Of a stretch of DNA of 64,000 nucleotides, positions 57,379 through 64,000 are shown one piece after another. The notes beneath the pieces are model-generated. The model saw nothing but the letters and a program-made list of their open reading frames with translations, was not told where the DNA came from and did no database searches. The translations under genes were made by a program, and so were the position numbers. Every line of letters starts with the position of its first letter. The stretch's first letter is position 1. Source of the stretch: Chlamydiia bacterium (GTDB taxonomy: Bacteria > Chlamydiota > Chlamydiia > Chlamydiales > Simkaniaceae); NCBI GenBank assembly GCA_030429605.1, contig JAUIEV010000002.1:62001-126000 (forward strand), written 5' to 3'.

Positions 57379-58992
57379 TTATTTTTGCACGAGGAGTGTT
57401 GCCGATTCTGATCCGCCAACCATTCGCTGAAGCTCTTGTTGCCTTTCATCTGGTGGTAATAGTCTAATCGAACCTTGGCTTTTTTGTTTGCTTTGCTCCT
57501 TTTCAACTACAAAATGGTGGGCTGCTCGACGAGCAACCTGTGGAAAGTGGGTAATAGTTAAAAGCTGCTGGCCTGTTGCTACCTGTTGGAGGAGGTCCGC
57601 TACAACGTTCGCTGTTTCTCCGCCAATGTTCGAGTCGATTTCATCAAAGATAAGCGTTGGAGTCGTTTGTTTGCTTGCTATATGTGCTTTGAGGGAAAGA
57701 AGAATTCTTGAAAGTTCGCCGCCTGATGCAACCTCTTTTATTGGAGATGTATTCCCTCTTCTTTCTAAAGTAAAACAGACAGCATCACACCCATGTTTTT
57801 TCACTTCACCTTCTTCAACGGTAATACCGAAAGATGCATCGTCCATCTTGAGAGTGTGTAGTGTATTTTGGACCATGTTTTGAAGGGATGCAGCTGCTTG
57901 AGAGCGAGCCTGGGAGAGGTTTTTTCCTTCTTGTATCAATGAAGCATAACAGTTCTCTACCGTCACTCTTTGTGAGTCAATTCGTTCTTGGTATGAGTGC
58001 GCATCTTCTATTTTTTCAATGATGCTGTTGTATGTTTCTGAAATATCTTCAAACGAAACGTCGTGTTTTCGCTTAAAGAGGGTTAAAAATGTGGAGAGCT
58101 CTTCAAGTCTTTCGAACTCTTCTTTGTCGAATTCAAGTTGGTCAATATATTGCTCTCCAAACGTAACTCCTTCGTCAAGCTCAAGGAGTGCAGTATGAAA
58201 GTTATCAGACATTTGTGTCAGCGCTGTATCTTTCTCCGCACATTTTTCAATAAGGCGAATCATTGATTGAAGCTGAGTGGTCACATGTTCTTTTATTGTG
58301 ACTACGGCTTGTGAAAGTGAATCTGCAAGCTCTTCAGCGTGTGAGAAGGTCTCGTGTTTTTTGAGTTCTTTTTCAATATCAAGATGGTCGATTCCGTGCT
58401 TTTCGAGCTCTTCTTTCTGCCAGAGTAAATCATCAAGAGGGGGAGGTGCATTCTCAGACAGCTCGCTGAGGAGTGCAGAGGCTGCTGCATGTGCTGTGTA
58501 CTTTTCGCTGTAGCTTTGTAAAAGCGGCCCATGTTGACCAAAAGAGTCGAGTAATTTCCGTTGGTATTCACCGGAGAGTAGCAGTTTTCCCGCATGTTGA
58601 TCGACAATCTCGACAAGGTACTTTCCAAGTGCTTCTACTACTGATGCATTTGTGAGTTGTGAATTCACAAATAGCTTCGATTTCCCTTCTCTTGGAAGAA
58701 TTCGTTTCAGTAGAAGCCATTCATCCGCTTCGTACGAGATGCCTGATTGATCGAGCAGGGACTGTATATGTTTTTGATCAGTAATATCAAATGCGGCTTC
58801 AATGAGTGTTTGCGTTGCATTTTCCGCAATTGCATGTGGTGGTGGTTTTGCTCCAAAAAGAAGCTTGAGCGCCTTAATGACGACCGTCTTGCCAGCTCCG
58901 GATTCACCGGTAATGCAATGGAGCCCTTCTCCAAAGGAGAGTTCTGCATGCTGAACATGAAGGAAGTTATCAATCCGCATCAAATGAAGCAT
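57379..58992 (-). CDS. recN: DNA repair protein RecN
   Basis: The SMC-like ATPase has 537 aa from the ATG at 58992, which fits the family start (MLHLMRIDNF, compare MLxxLxIxNF) and has GAGG upstream. The Walker A is GESGAGKT, a long coiled coil lies in the middle (about residues 150-360, with LSELSENAPPPLDDLLWQKEELEKHG), the signature region is EVASGGELSRILLSLK and Walker B with the D-loop is LIFDEIDSNIGGETANVV. It acts in double-strand break repair with RecA. It overlaps rnhC by 23 bases. Confidence 0.95.
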   Translation of the reverse strand: MLHLMRIDNFLHVQHAELSFGEGLHCITGESGAGKTVVIKALKLLFGAKPPPHAIAENATQTLIEAAFDITDQKHIQSLLDQSGISYEADEWLLLKRILPREGKSKLFVNSQLTNASVVEALGKYLVEIVDQHAGKLLLSGEYQRKLLDSFGQHGPLLQSYSEKYTAHAAASALLSELSENAPPPLDDLLWQKEELEKHGIDHLDIEKELKKHETFSHAEELADSLSQAVVTIKEHVTTQLQSMIRLIEKCAEKDTALTQMSDNFHTALLELDEGVTFGEQYIDQLEFDKEEFERLEELSTFLTLFKRKHDVSFEDISETYNSIIEKIEDAHSYQERIDSQRVTVENCYASLIQEGKNLSQARSQAAASLQNMVQNTLHTLKMDDASFGITVEEGEVKKHGCDAVCFTLERRGNTSPIKEVASGGELSRILLSLKAHIASKQTTPTLIFDEIDSNIGGETANVVADLLQQVATGQQLLTITHFPQVARRAAHHFVVEKEQSKQKSQGSIRLLPPDERQQELQRMVGGSESATLLVQK

Positions 58993-59881
58993 TGTCTGAT
59001 ACCTCTGCAAACGTTTTGAAGTGGGTTTTACATACCGTTTTAAGAAGAGATGGATCTTTTACGGCAATTTTTTTTGCAACTTGTTTGACAGTGCTTGAAG
59101 CACCTTTTGGAAGTGAAAACCCAAAAGGTGTCGAGAGTGCTTCGATGCCTTGTAGGAATGCAGCCCGTGCGAGTATAGAAGCCGCTGCAATGACTATATC
59201 TTCTTCCCCTTTATGCTGCTGCTGCAACTTGATCGCTGCATTTTTTCTGCTGAGTGCAGTGGATACAAGGTATTCATGTCCAAACTGGTCAATCGTTGCA
59301 AACATGCAGCCGGTTTTCTGGCTTAAGGAATCAATGACAGTTGCATGTCCCCAAGCCAATAATTTGTTGAGATTGCCAAAACGGTGATAGAGTTCATTGT
59401 ATTTTTCCGGTCGCAATACAAGTGTTTCAAATGCTGTGGCGTCTCGGATTTTTGGTGCAAGAAGCAAAGCTCGTTTATCCGAAAGCGTTTTGCTATCTTT
59501 AATTCCAAGCTCAAGCAGCTGCTTTATAGAGCCCTCGTTCGCATAGACAGCAGAAATACAAAGAGGGCCAAAGAAATCACCTTTTCCAGCTTCATCAACA
59601 CCGATACGATCTTTGAAATCAACATTTGCTTCCGGATAGGAATATTCGACCGTTTCTAGGATTTCAGGTTCAAGGTAAAATGTAATGAAGTCATCTTTGT
59701 TTTTCCCCTGCACTGTGAGCTTTCCGGATGAGTAGAGTGTTACTGTTACTCCGTCTCTTCGAGCCTGAAATTCTGTATACTGAGGAATGGAAAGGGTAAA
59801 TCCTTGGTCAAGAACAAGGTCTTTCAACTTCAGAAATTTATCTTTAGAGAGTTTTGTAGAAAAGCATGCAGGTTTTGTCAT
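58970..59881 (-). CDS. rnhC: Ribonuclease HIII
   Basis: The product is 303 aa from the ATG at 59881 (the frame is open 76 codons upstream but would run into rodZ on the other strand). An N-terminal TBP-like substrate-binding domain (about residues 1-90, with ARRDGVTVTLYSSGKLTVQGK) precedes the catalytic domain with GVDEAGKGDFFGPLC (two acidic residues), KDSKTLSDKR, the DQFG region and a terminal KTHF. It removes RNA from RNA-DNA hybrids. It is next to rodZ, in the same divergent order as in Chlamydia. Confidence 0.93.
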   Translation of the reverse strand: MTKPACFSTKLSKDKFLKLKDLVLDQGFTLSIPQYTEFQARRDGVTVTLYSSGKLTVQGKNKDDFITFYLEPEILETVEYSYPEANVDFKDRIGVDEAGKGDFFGPLCISAVYANEGSIKQLLELGIKDSKTLSDKRALLLAPKIRDATAFETLVLRPEKYNELYHRFGNLNKLLAWGHATVIDSLSQKTGCMFATIDQFGHEYLVSTALSRKNAAIKLQQQHKGEEDIVIAAASILARAAFLQGIEALSTPFGFSLPKGASSTVKQVAKKIAVKDPSLLKTVCKTHFKTFAEVSDNASFDAD

Positions 59882-59990
59882 GGATTCAAGAGTATCAGAG
59901 CATTGATATTCTGAAAAAGCAATATTTTCCTTTCCCGAAACAGGGTACATGAGGTGTAATAAGGAATTAAAAGCTTGTTTGGGACATACT

Positions 59991-60398
59991 ATGAACACAG
60001 AAATGAAAAAAGTTGGCGAAATCTTTGAATCCAAACGATTAGAGAGAAGCTTAACGCTAAAAGACGTTGAAAACGCAACATCTATCCGTTCTTCATACCT
60101 AGAAGCCATAGAAAAAGGTGAAGTCGAAAAGTTTCTTTCGACCGTCTATTTTCATGGGTTCATCAGACAATATGCGACATATCTTGAGATTGATGTCGAA
60201 ACGCTCATCAAAGAAAATCCGGAACTCTTTCAACGGAAAGATGAAAAACATGACTTTGCATACGGCATTGGAACGCTAGAAGTTCGTGGAAGTATGAGCG
60301 GTGGGGTGAAGTGGTTACCTAACTTGATGTACGGTGGAGCTTTTGCACTCCTTCTCGTTGTTGCGTATTACTTTGCAAAATTTGTTGGCGTCTTGTAA
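59991..60398 (+). CDS. rodZ: RodZ-like cytoskeletal protein
   Basis: The product is 135 aa from the ATG at 59991. Residues about 5-75 form a Cro-like helix-turn-helix of the RodZ type (IFESKRLERSLTLKDVENATSIRSSYLEAIEKGE, given here in outline) and residues about 108-130 a single membrane helix (LMYGGAFALLLVVAYYFAKF). The periplasmic part after the helix is nearly absent, as in chlamydial RodZ. RodZ links MreB to the cell wall machinery, which in chlamydiae serves polarised division. It is next to rnhC, supporting the call. Confidence 0.88.
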   Translation: MNTEMKKVGEIFESKRLERSLTLKDVENATSIRSSYLEAIEKGEVEKFLSTVYFHGFIRQYATYLEIDVETLIKENPELFQRKDEKHDFAYGIGTLEVRGSMSGGVKWLPNLMYGGAFALLLVVAYYFAKFVGVL

Positions 60399-60437
60399 GG
60401 TCAGCACATAATAAACCTATAACCTGATTACGGAGCT

Positions 60438-62579
60438 ATGGAGAAACGAATTCTTGGAGATTACACACTCTTACATAAATTAGGAAACGGAACCCTTGGT
60501 GAAACGTATCTCGCAGAGCATCGGTTTATTAAAAAACGCTTTGTTCTGAAAATTCTCCCTCAAGAACTAGCAAATGATGCTGATTTTGTTGCCCGTTTTG
60601 AAGCACATATAGCAGCTCTTGCTACACTGGATCACCAAAACATTGTCAAGGTCCATACAGTGTCTCATTCCGACGGGTGCTACTTTCTTGTAAGCGATTT
60701 TGTAGAAAATGAGCGAGGTGAAGGGGAAAACGTATTTGATTACCTTCGCCAGTCAAGGCGAACACTTTCAGAAGAAGAAGTACTTGATTTTCTCCATCAG
60801 ATTGCCTCTGCGCTGCAGTATGCTCACGGACAAAAAGTGAATGGATATCAGCTAACGCATCGAGACCTTAAATTAAACAACATCCTTGTGAAGGAAGTTG
60901 ATGGACGTCCAAGGCCCTTCATTACCGACTTTGGACTTGGGGTGCTTGTTGGAGAAGCAAAAATTTTAACCTCAATGTACGCTCATTTAGCAGAACTTGT
61001 TGGAATAGATGATTCCTCTTCGAAAAACAACGCCAAAACCCACTCTTTCCTAACTGGTGACTTTGACGTTTCTAAACTTTCAAAACTCCACTTTTCTTTC
61101 TACCAAACCTATGCTTTTCTCGCTCCGGAGCAACGAATTTACCGAGGTGTAGAGCACGGGGTGACTGCGGATATTTATGCCTTTGGCGTGCTTGCGTACT
61201 TCCTTTTAATGCGAAGCTTCCCTGAAGGGTACTTCACAATGCCATCTTTGGTTCGAAACGACCTCTCCCTAAACTGGGATGGACTTTTCCAATCCGCACT
61301 GCAGCCGAATCCTAATAAGAGGCCCCGTACAGCTCTCGAAGCAATGGAGCAGGTCAAGCGGAATGCTCCTGTGCATGATGTTATGACGCGTGTTTCTACT
61401 GAAGAGCAAAAAAGAAGCTATCAAACGCGGTTTGAAGCTGCTGCAGCTCCGGCGTATCCCTCACAACCATCCCGCTCAAACGAGCCGCCTTCAAGGCAAA
61501 CTGATTTTTTTGATCAGGGACGAAGCGCTCGTGTTGACGCCCATGCAAACTACGCGCAGACTTCACCTGCAGTTGATCAAACAATCCGTCCTCCACTTCC
61601 TGAAGGTGTGCAATACATGAGTTCAAAAGGGACAGAGGGTGCTACAGCAACACAAAGTGCCGTGAAGCCTAATACTGAAATGGTCTCACAGGTTTCACGA
61701 ATGGTACAGGATGAGCATAAACCGCATCCGGTACTGAATCCTCCTGAAATAGAGCGCCCAGTGTACGAGCCTGATCCAGGAAAAGTGTTTCAAATGGAAA
61801 CAACCGTTGCACCTTACAAGCCTGAAGAAAAAAAGGTGAAAGATGTTGAGCCAATTCTGACAGACATGGTTGTAGTGAAAGGTGGTGAGTTTTCTCGCGG
61901 TTCAAATGGGGGAGTACGTGATGAGCGCCCTCGCCATAAAATCTGGCTCAATGATTTTGCAATTGATATTCACGCTGTTTCAAATGAACAATTTGTTCGC
62001 TTTCTTGAAGCAATGGGTGGTGAAAAAGATTCCAACAATAATGACATCATTAAACTCAGAGATTCAAAGATAAAACGCTTTAGCGGCGAGTACACGATAG
62101 AGTCAGGGTACGCAAGACATCCTGTGATTGGTGTGACGTGGTACGGTGCGACAGCTTATGCAAAATGGATAGGTAAGCGCCTTCCGACAGAAGCTGAGTT
62201 TGAAATTGCTGCTCGTGGTGGACTTGTTGATGCATTGTATCCTACAGGTGATGATATTGATCGATCTCAAGCAAACTTTTTTAGTTCTGATACATCGGAA
62301 GTTATGAGTTTTCCTCCAAATGGATATGGTTTGTATGACATGGTTGGTAATGTCTACGAATGGTGTGAGGATTGGTATGGCTACGATTACTATGAGGATT
62401 CATCTCAAGAACCTCATAACCCTAAGGGGCCAATTCAAGGGGTGTATAGAGTTCTTCGAGGCGGATGCTGGAAAAGCTTAAAAGAAGATCTTCGAACATC
62501 GCATAGACATAGAAACAACCCCGCAACAGTGAACTCAACATATGGGTTTAGATGTTGCGCTGATGTTGCTTCTTCATGA
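60438..62579 (+). CDS. pkn1: Ser/Thr protein kinase Pkn1 with FGE-sulfatase domain
   Basis: The 713-aa protein has an N-terminal Hanks-type kinase domain (about residues 5-310): loop LGNGTLGETYLAEH, Lys in FVLKIL, catalytic THRDLKLNNILV, TDFGLGV, and FLAPEQR. A Pro/Ser/Gln-rich linker (about 315-465) leads to a formylglycine-generating-enzyme/sulfatase-modifying domain (about 470-711: MVVVKGGEFSRGSNGG, WYGATAYAKWIGKRLPTEAEFE, YGLYDMVGNVYEWCEDWYG, YRVLRGGCWKS). This combination is that of chlamydial Pkn1. No membrane helix is seen. It overlaps the phosphatase gene downstream by 4 bases. Confidence 0.92.
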   Translation: MEKRILGDYTLLHKLGNGTLGETYLAEHRFIKKRFVLKILPQELANDADFVARFEAHIAALATLDHQNIVKVHTVSHSDGCYFLVSDFVENERGEGENVFDYLRQSRRTLSEEEVLDFLHQIASALQYAHGQKVNGYQLTHRDLKLNNILVKEVDGRPRPFITDFGLGVLVGEAKILTSMYAHLAELVGIDDSSSKNNAKTHSFLTGDFDVSKLSKLHFSFYQTYAFLAPEQRIYRGVEHGVTADIYAFGVLAYFLLMRSFPEGYFTMPSLVRNDLSLNWDGLFQSALQPNPNKRPRTALEAMEQVKRNAPVHDVMTRVSTEEQKRSYQTRFEAAAAPAYPSQPSRSNEPPSRQTDFFDQGRSARVDAHANYAQTSPAVDQTIRPPLPEGVQYMSSKGTEGATATQSAVKPNTEMVSQVSRMVQDEHKPHPVLNPPEIERPVYEPDPGKVFQMETTVAPYKPEEKKVKDVEPILTDMVVVKGGEFSRGSNGGVRDERPRHKIWLNDFAIDIHAVSNEQFVRFLEAMGGEKDSNNNDIIKLRDSKIKRFSGEYTIESGYARHPVIGVTWYGATAYAKWIGKRLPTEAEFEIAARGGLVDALYPTGDDIDRSQANFFSSDTSEVMSFPPNGYGLYDMVGNVYEWCEDWYGYDYYEDSSQEPHNPKGPIQGVYRVLRGGCWKSLKEDLRTSHRHRNNPATVNSTYGFRCCADVASS

Positions 62580-63043
62580 CCTCTATACTGTTTGTTTGCT
62601 ACGGAAATATTTGTAGATCTCCTGCGCTACAGGCTGTCTGTGAGCACAAGCTACAAGAATGTGGACTGCAGCAAATCTATATTGATAGTTGCGGTATTTC
62701 GGATTCATTTAGAGGAGCTCCAACTGACAGGAGAATGCTGCGAGCATTAGTAAAGCGTGGTATTTCGTTTTCTCATACTGCACGTGCATTCGAGCCTTCT
62801 GACTACTCAACCTTTGATCTTATTTTAGTTGTTTCTAAACAGCTTCAGTCACGTCTTTCTCTTGAAGCCCCCAAAGAGTATTCTGGTAGGATTGAGCTTG
62901 CGACACATTTTACTAAAAATGGTAAAGATGTTGAAATACCTGACCCGTATGAATCTACCGTCGAAGGGTTTGAGAACGTGCTCGATCTTATTGAAGAATC
63001 GGTGAATGGTCTTGTGGAATTCCTGAAAAAACAGTCTACGTAA
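62576..63043 (+). CDS. Low-molecular-weight protein tyrosine phosphatase
   Basis: The 155-aa protein shows the LMW-PTP signature VCYGNICRSP near the N-terminus (Cys8, Arg14 of C-x5-R, followed by Ser) and the general acid Asp in IPDPYES. It removes phosphate from Tyr residues in proteins, including tyrosine kinases or aspartate and serine phosphoproteins in some systems. It starts within the pkn1 stop (ATGA overlap), so kinase and phosphatase are made together and may act on the same targets. Confidence 0.93.
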   Translation: MTSILFVCYGNICRSPALQAVCEHKLQECGLQQIYIDSCGISDSFRGAPTDRRMLRALVKRGISFSHTARAFEPSDYSTFDLILVVSKQLQSRLSLEAPKEYSGRIELATHFTKNGKDVEIPDPYESTVEGFENVLDLIEESVNGLVEFLKKQST

Positions 63044-63090
63044 TTATTGATACATTTTCTTTTATACCATAGGAGAGGTTCGTCGAATAC

Positions 63091-63119
63091 TTGAAACTTT
63101 CCTTCGTATCGTGTAGACT
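63091..63119 (+). promoter_or_regulatory. Predicted promoter of ispH
   Basis: TTGAAA and TAGACT are spaced by 17 bases and lie 27 bases before the ispH ATG. Prediction by eye. Confidence 0.45.
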
Positions 63120-63145
63120 TTTAAATAAATTTTTCTTGGATTCGT

Positions 63146-64000
63146 ATGAAATTATTACTTTCTCAGCCTCGTGGTTTTTGTGCAGGTGTTGTTCGGGCAA
63201 TTGAAACAGTTGAAAAAGCGCTCGAACTGTGGGGTGCTCCGATTTATGTGAAACACCATATTGTACACAACATGCATGTTGTCCGAAGGCTTGAAAAAAT
63301 GGGCGCCATTTTTATTGAAGACCTAAACGAAGTTCCGGAGGGTTCTCGTATTATTTACTCAGCGCACGGCATTCCTCCTTCAGTCCGAGAGCATGCAAAA
63401 AAGCGGCGACTTATTGAAATTGATGCATCATGCGGTCTTGTGATACGAGTTCATTCTGCAGCCAAACGCTTTGCAGAGAAAGGGTATCATATTATTCTGA
63501 TAGGGCATAAAAACCATGTAGAAGTTATTGGAACAGCGGGTCATGTCCCTGGTAACTGCTCGATTGTTGAATCTCCGGAAGATGTAGAGGCGCTTTCTTT
63601 TGCCCCTGATCAAAAGTTATTTTATGTTACTCAAACTACCTTAAGTCTTGATGATGTGAAAGATATTACAGATGCGCTCCAAACAAAATTTCCTCAAGTT
63701 GAAACGCTTCCAAGCTCTTCAATCTGCTATGCAACAACAAATAGGCAGATGGCACTGCGCGAAATTATCGATAGAGTTGATGTAGTTCTTGTTGTTGGAG
63801 ATACCTCAAGCTCGAATTCTAATCGTTTGTGTGAAGTTGCCAAAACAAGGGGAATCCCTTCTTATCTGATTAACAACCCATCAGAAATTGATCCACATTG
63901 GCTCCAAGGTATTGAAACAATTGGCCTGACTGCAGGTGCCTCAACGCCGGAAGATGTTGTGCAAGCGTGTATAGAGCACCTCACTGTGCTCGGGGTCACG
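63146..64000 (+). CDS. ispH: 4-hydroxy-3-methylbut-2-enyl diphosphate reductase, partial at window end
   Basis: The open frame from the ATG at 63146 runs past the end of the window (285 codons seen; the family has about 310). It makes IPP and DMAPP in the last step of the non-mevalonate isoprenoid pathway. The three iron-sulfur cysteines are seen in PRGFCAGVVRAIE (Cys12), DASCGLVIRVH and SICYATTNRQ, together with HHIVHN, YSAHGIPPSV, GHKNHVEVIGTAGH and TTLS. The DASCGLV segment differs slightly from the common DATCPLV form, but the cysteine is kept. Confidence 0.95.
   Translation, partial: MKLLLSQPRGFCAGVVRAIETVEKALELWGAPIYVKHHIVHNMHVVRRLEKMGAIFIEDLNEVPEGSRIIYSAHGIPPSVREHAKKRRLIEIDASCGLVIRVHSAAKRFAEKGYHIILIGHKNHVEVIGTAGHVPGNCSIVESPEDVEALSFAPDQKLFYVTQTTLSLDDVKDITDALQTKFPQVETLPSSSICYATTNRQMALREIIDRVDVVLVVGDTSSSNSNRLCEVAKTRGIPSYLINNPSEIDPHWLQGIETIGLTAGASTPEDVVQACIEHLTVLGVT

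Noticed and set aside
59882..60109. A 76-residue N-terminal extension of rnhC
   Set aside because: It would overlap rodZ on the other strand and is not part of the RNase HIII family.
1..64000. tRNA, rRNA, CRISPR or transposase genes
   Set aside because: Intergenic regions were read for tRNA-like cloverleaf ends, rRNA stretches, regular repeat-spacer arrays and transposase motifs; none was found by eye. A dedicated tRNA or covariance search could not be run.

Overview
The window looks like chromosomal DNA of a member of the Chlamydiota, probably an environmental (non-Chlamydiaceae) lineage. The case rests on several things seen together: a type III secretion chaperone/translocator operon of the LcrH-CopB kind, a Pkn1-type kinase with a C-terminal FGE-sulfatase domain, an rnhC-rodZ neighbourhood, many proteins with a paired hydrophobic (inclusion-membrane-protein-like) module, and a lean set of housekeeping genes. 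The species cannot be named from the sequence alone. No rRNA, tRNA, CRISPR array, transposase or phage gene was recognised.

Layout. 1-3.4 kb: yqgE and an mlaD-mlaF-mlaE lipid-transport operon. 3.5-6.3 kb: a type III secretion operon (unknown 307-aa protein, LcrH/SycD chaperone, hydrophobic translocator, small partner). 6.5-25 kb: metabolic and housekeeping genes (hemL, an NfeD-type membrane protein, yggS, a HAD phosphatase, fabI, holA, an RsmI-like methyltransferase, a broken msrB, hemW and a complete sucA-sucB-lpd 2-oxoglutarate dehydrogenase operon), with small unknown genes between them, including an AT-hook protein and a FliO-like protein. 25-38.5 kb: an accessory block of likely secreted proteins: an 804-aa protein with a perfect IQ motif, three paralogues sharing an N-terminal domain (560, 323 and 422 aa), a large membrane protein and a eukaryotic-type protein kinase. 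These are interspersed with ferredoxin, an IscA-like fusion, adk and a Xer recombinase. 38.6-43.5 kb: gatCAB, then small membrane proteins. 43.5-52 kb: an unknown 542-aa protein, two MFS transporters, brnQ and a sugar transporter-xylB-xylA operon. 52-55.5 kb: two proteins with a HECT-type E3 ubiquitin ligase domain plus an orphan copy of their membrane module. 55.6-64 kb: Yip1-like and other membrane or exported proteins, recN, rnhC, rodZ, pkn1, a low-molecular-weight tyrosine phosphatase and the start of ispH.

How it fits together. The housekeeping half provides tRNA-dependent amidation, the TCA cycle, haem and isoprenoid steps, and DNA maintenance. The accessory half looks like a host-interaction arsenal. 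The most striking element is the HECT pair at 52.0-55.5 kb, which joins an inclusion-membrane-like hairpin to a eukaryotic-type ubiquitin ligase domain with its catalytic Cys-Phe context. Nearby effector candidates carry other eukaryotic short motifs: ESCRT-III MIM1-like helices, one at the extreme C-terminus, and a calmodulin-type IQ motif. Together they suggest manipulation of host ubiquitin, ESCRT/Vps4 and perhaps calmodulin pathways. The functional links are inference. The motifs themselves can be read directly in the sequence.

Several genes start at GTG or TTG or at internal codons chosen from Shine-Dalgarno (SD) placement. These choices are stated in the entries. Promoters were picked by eye as -35/-10 pairs and are predictions.
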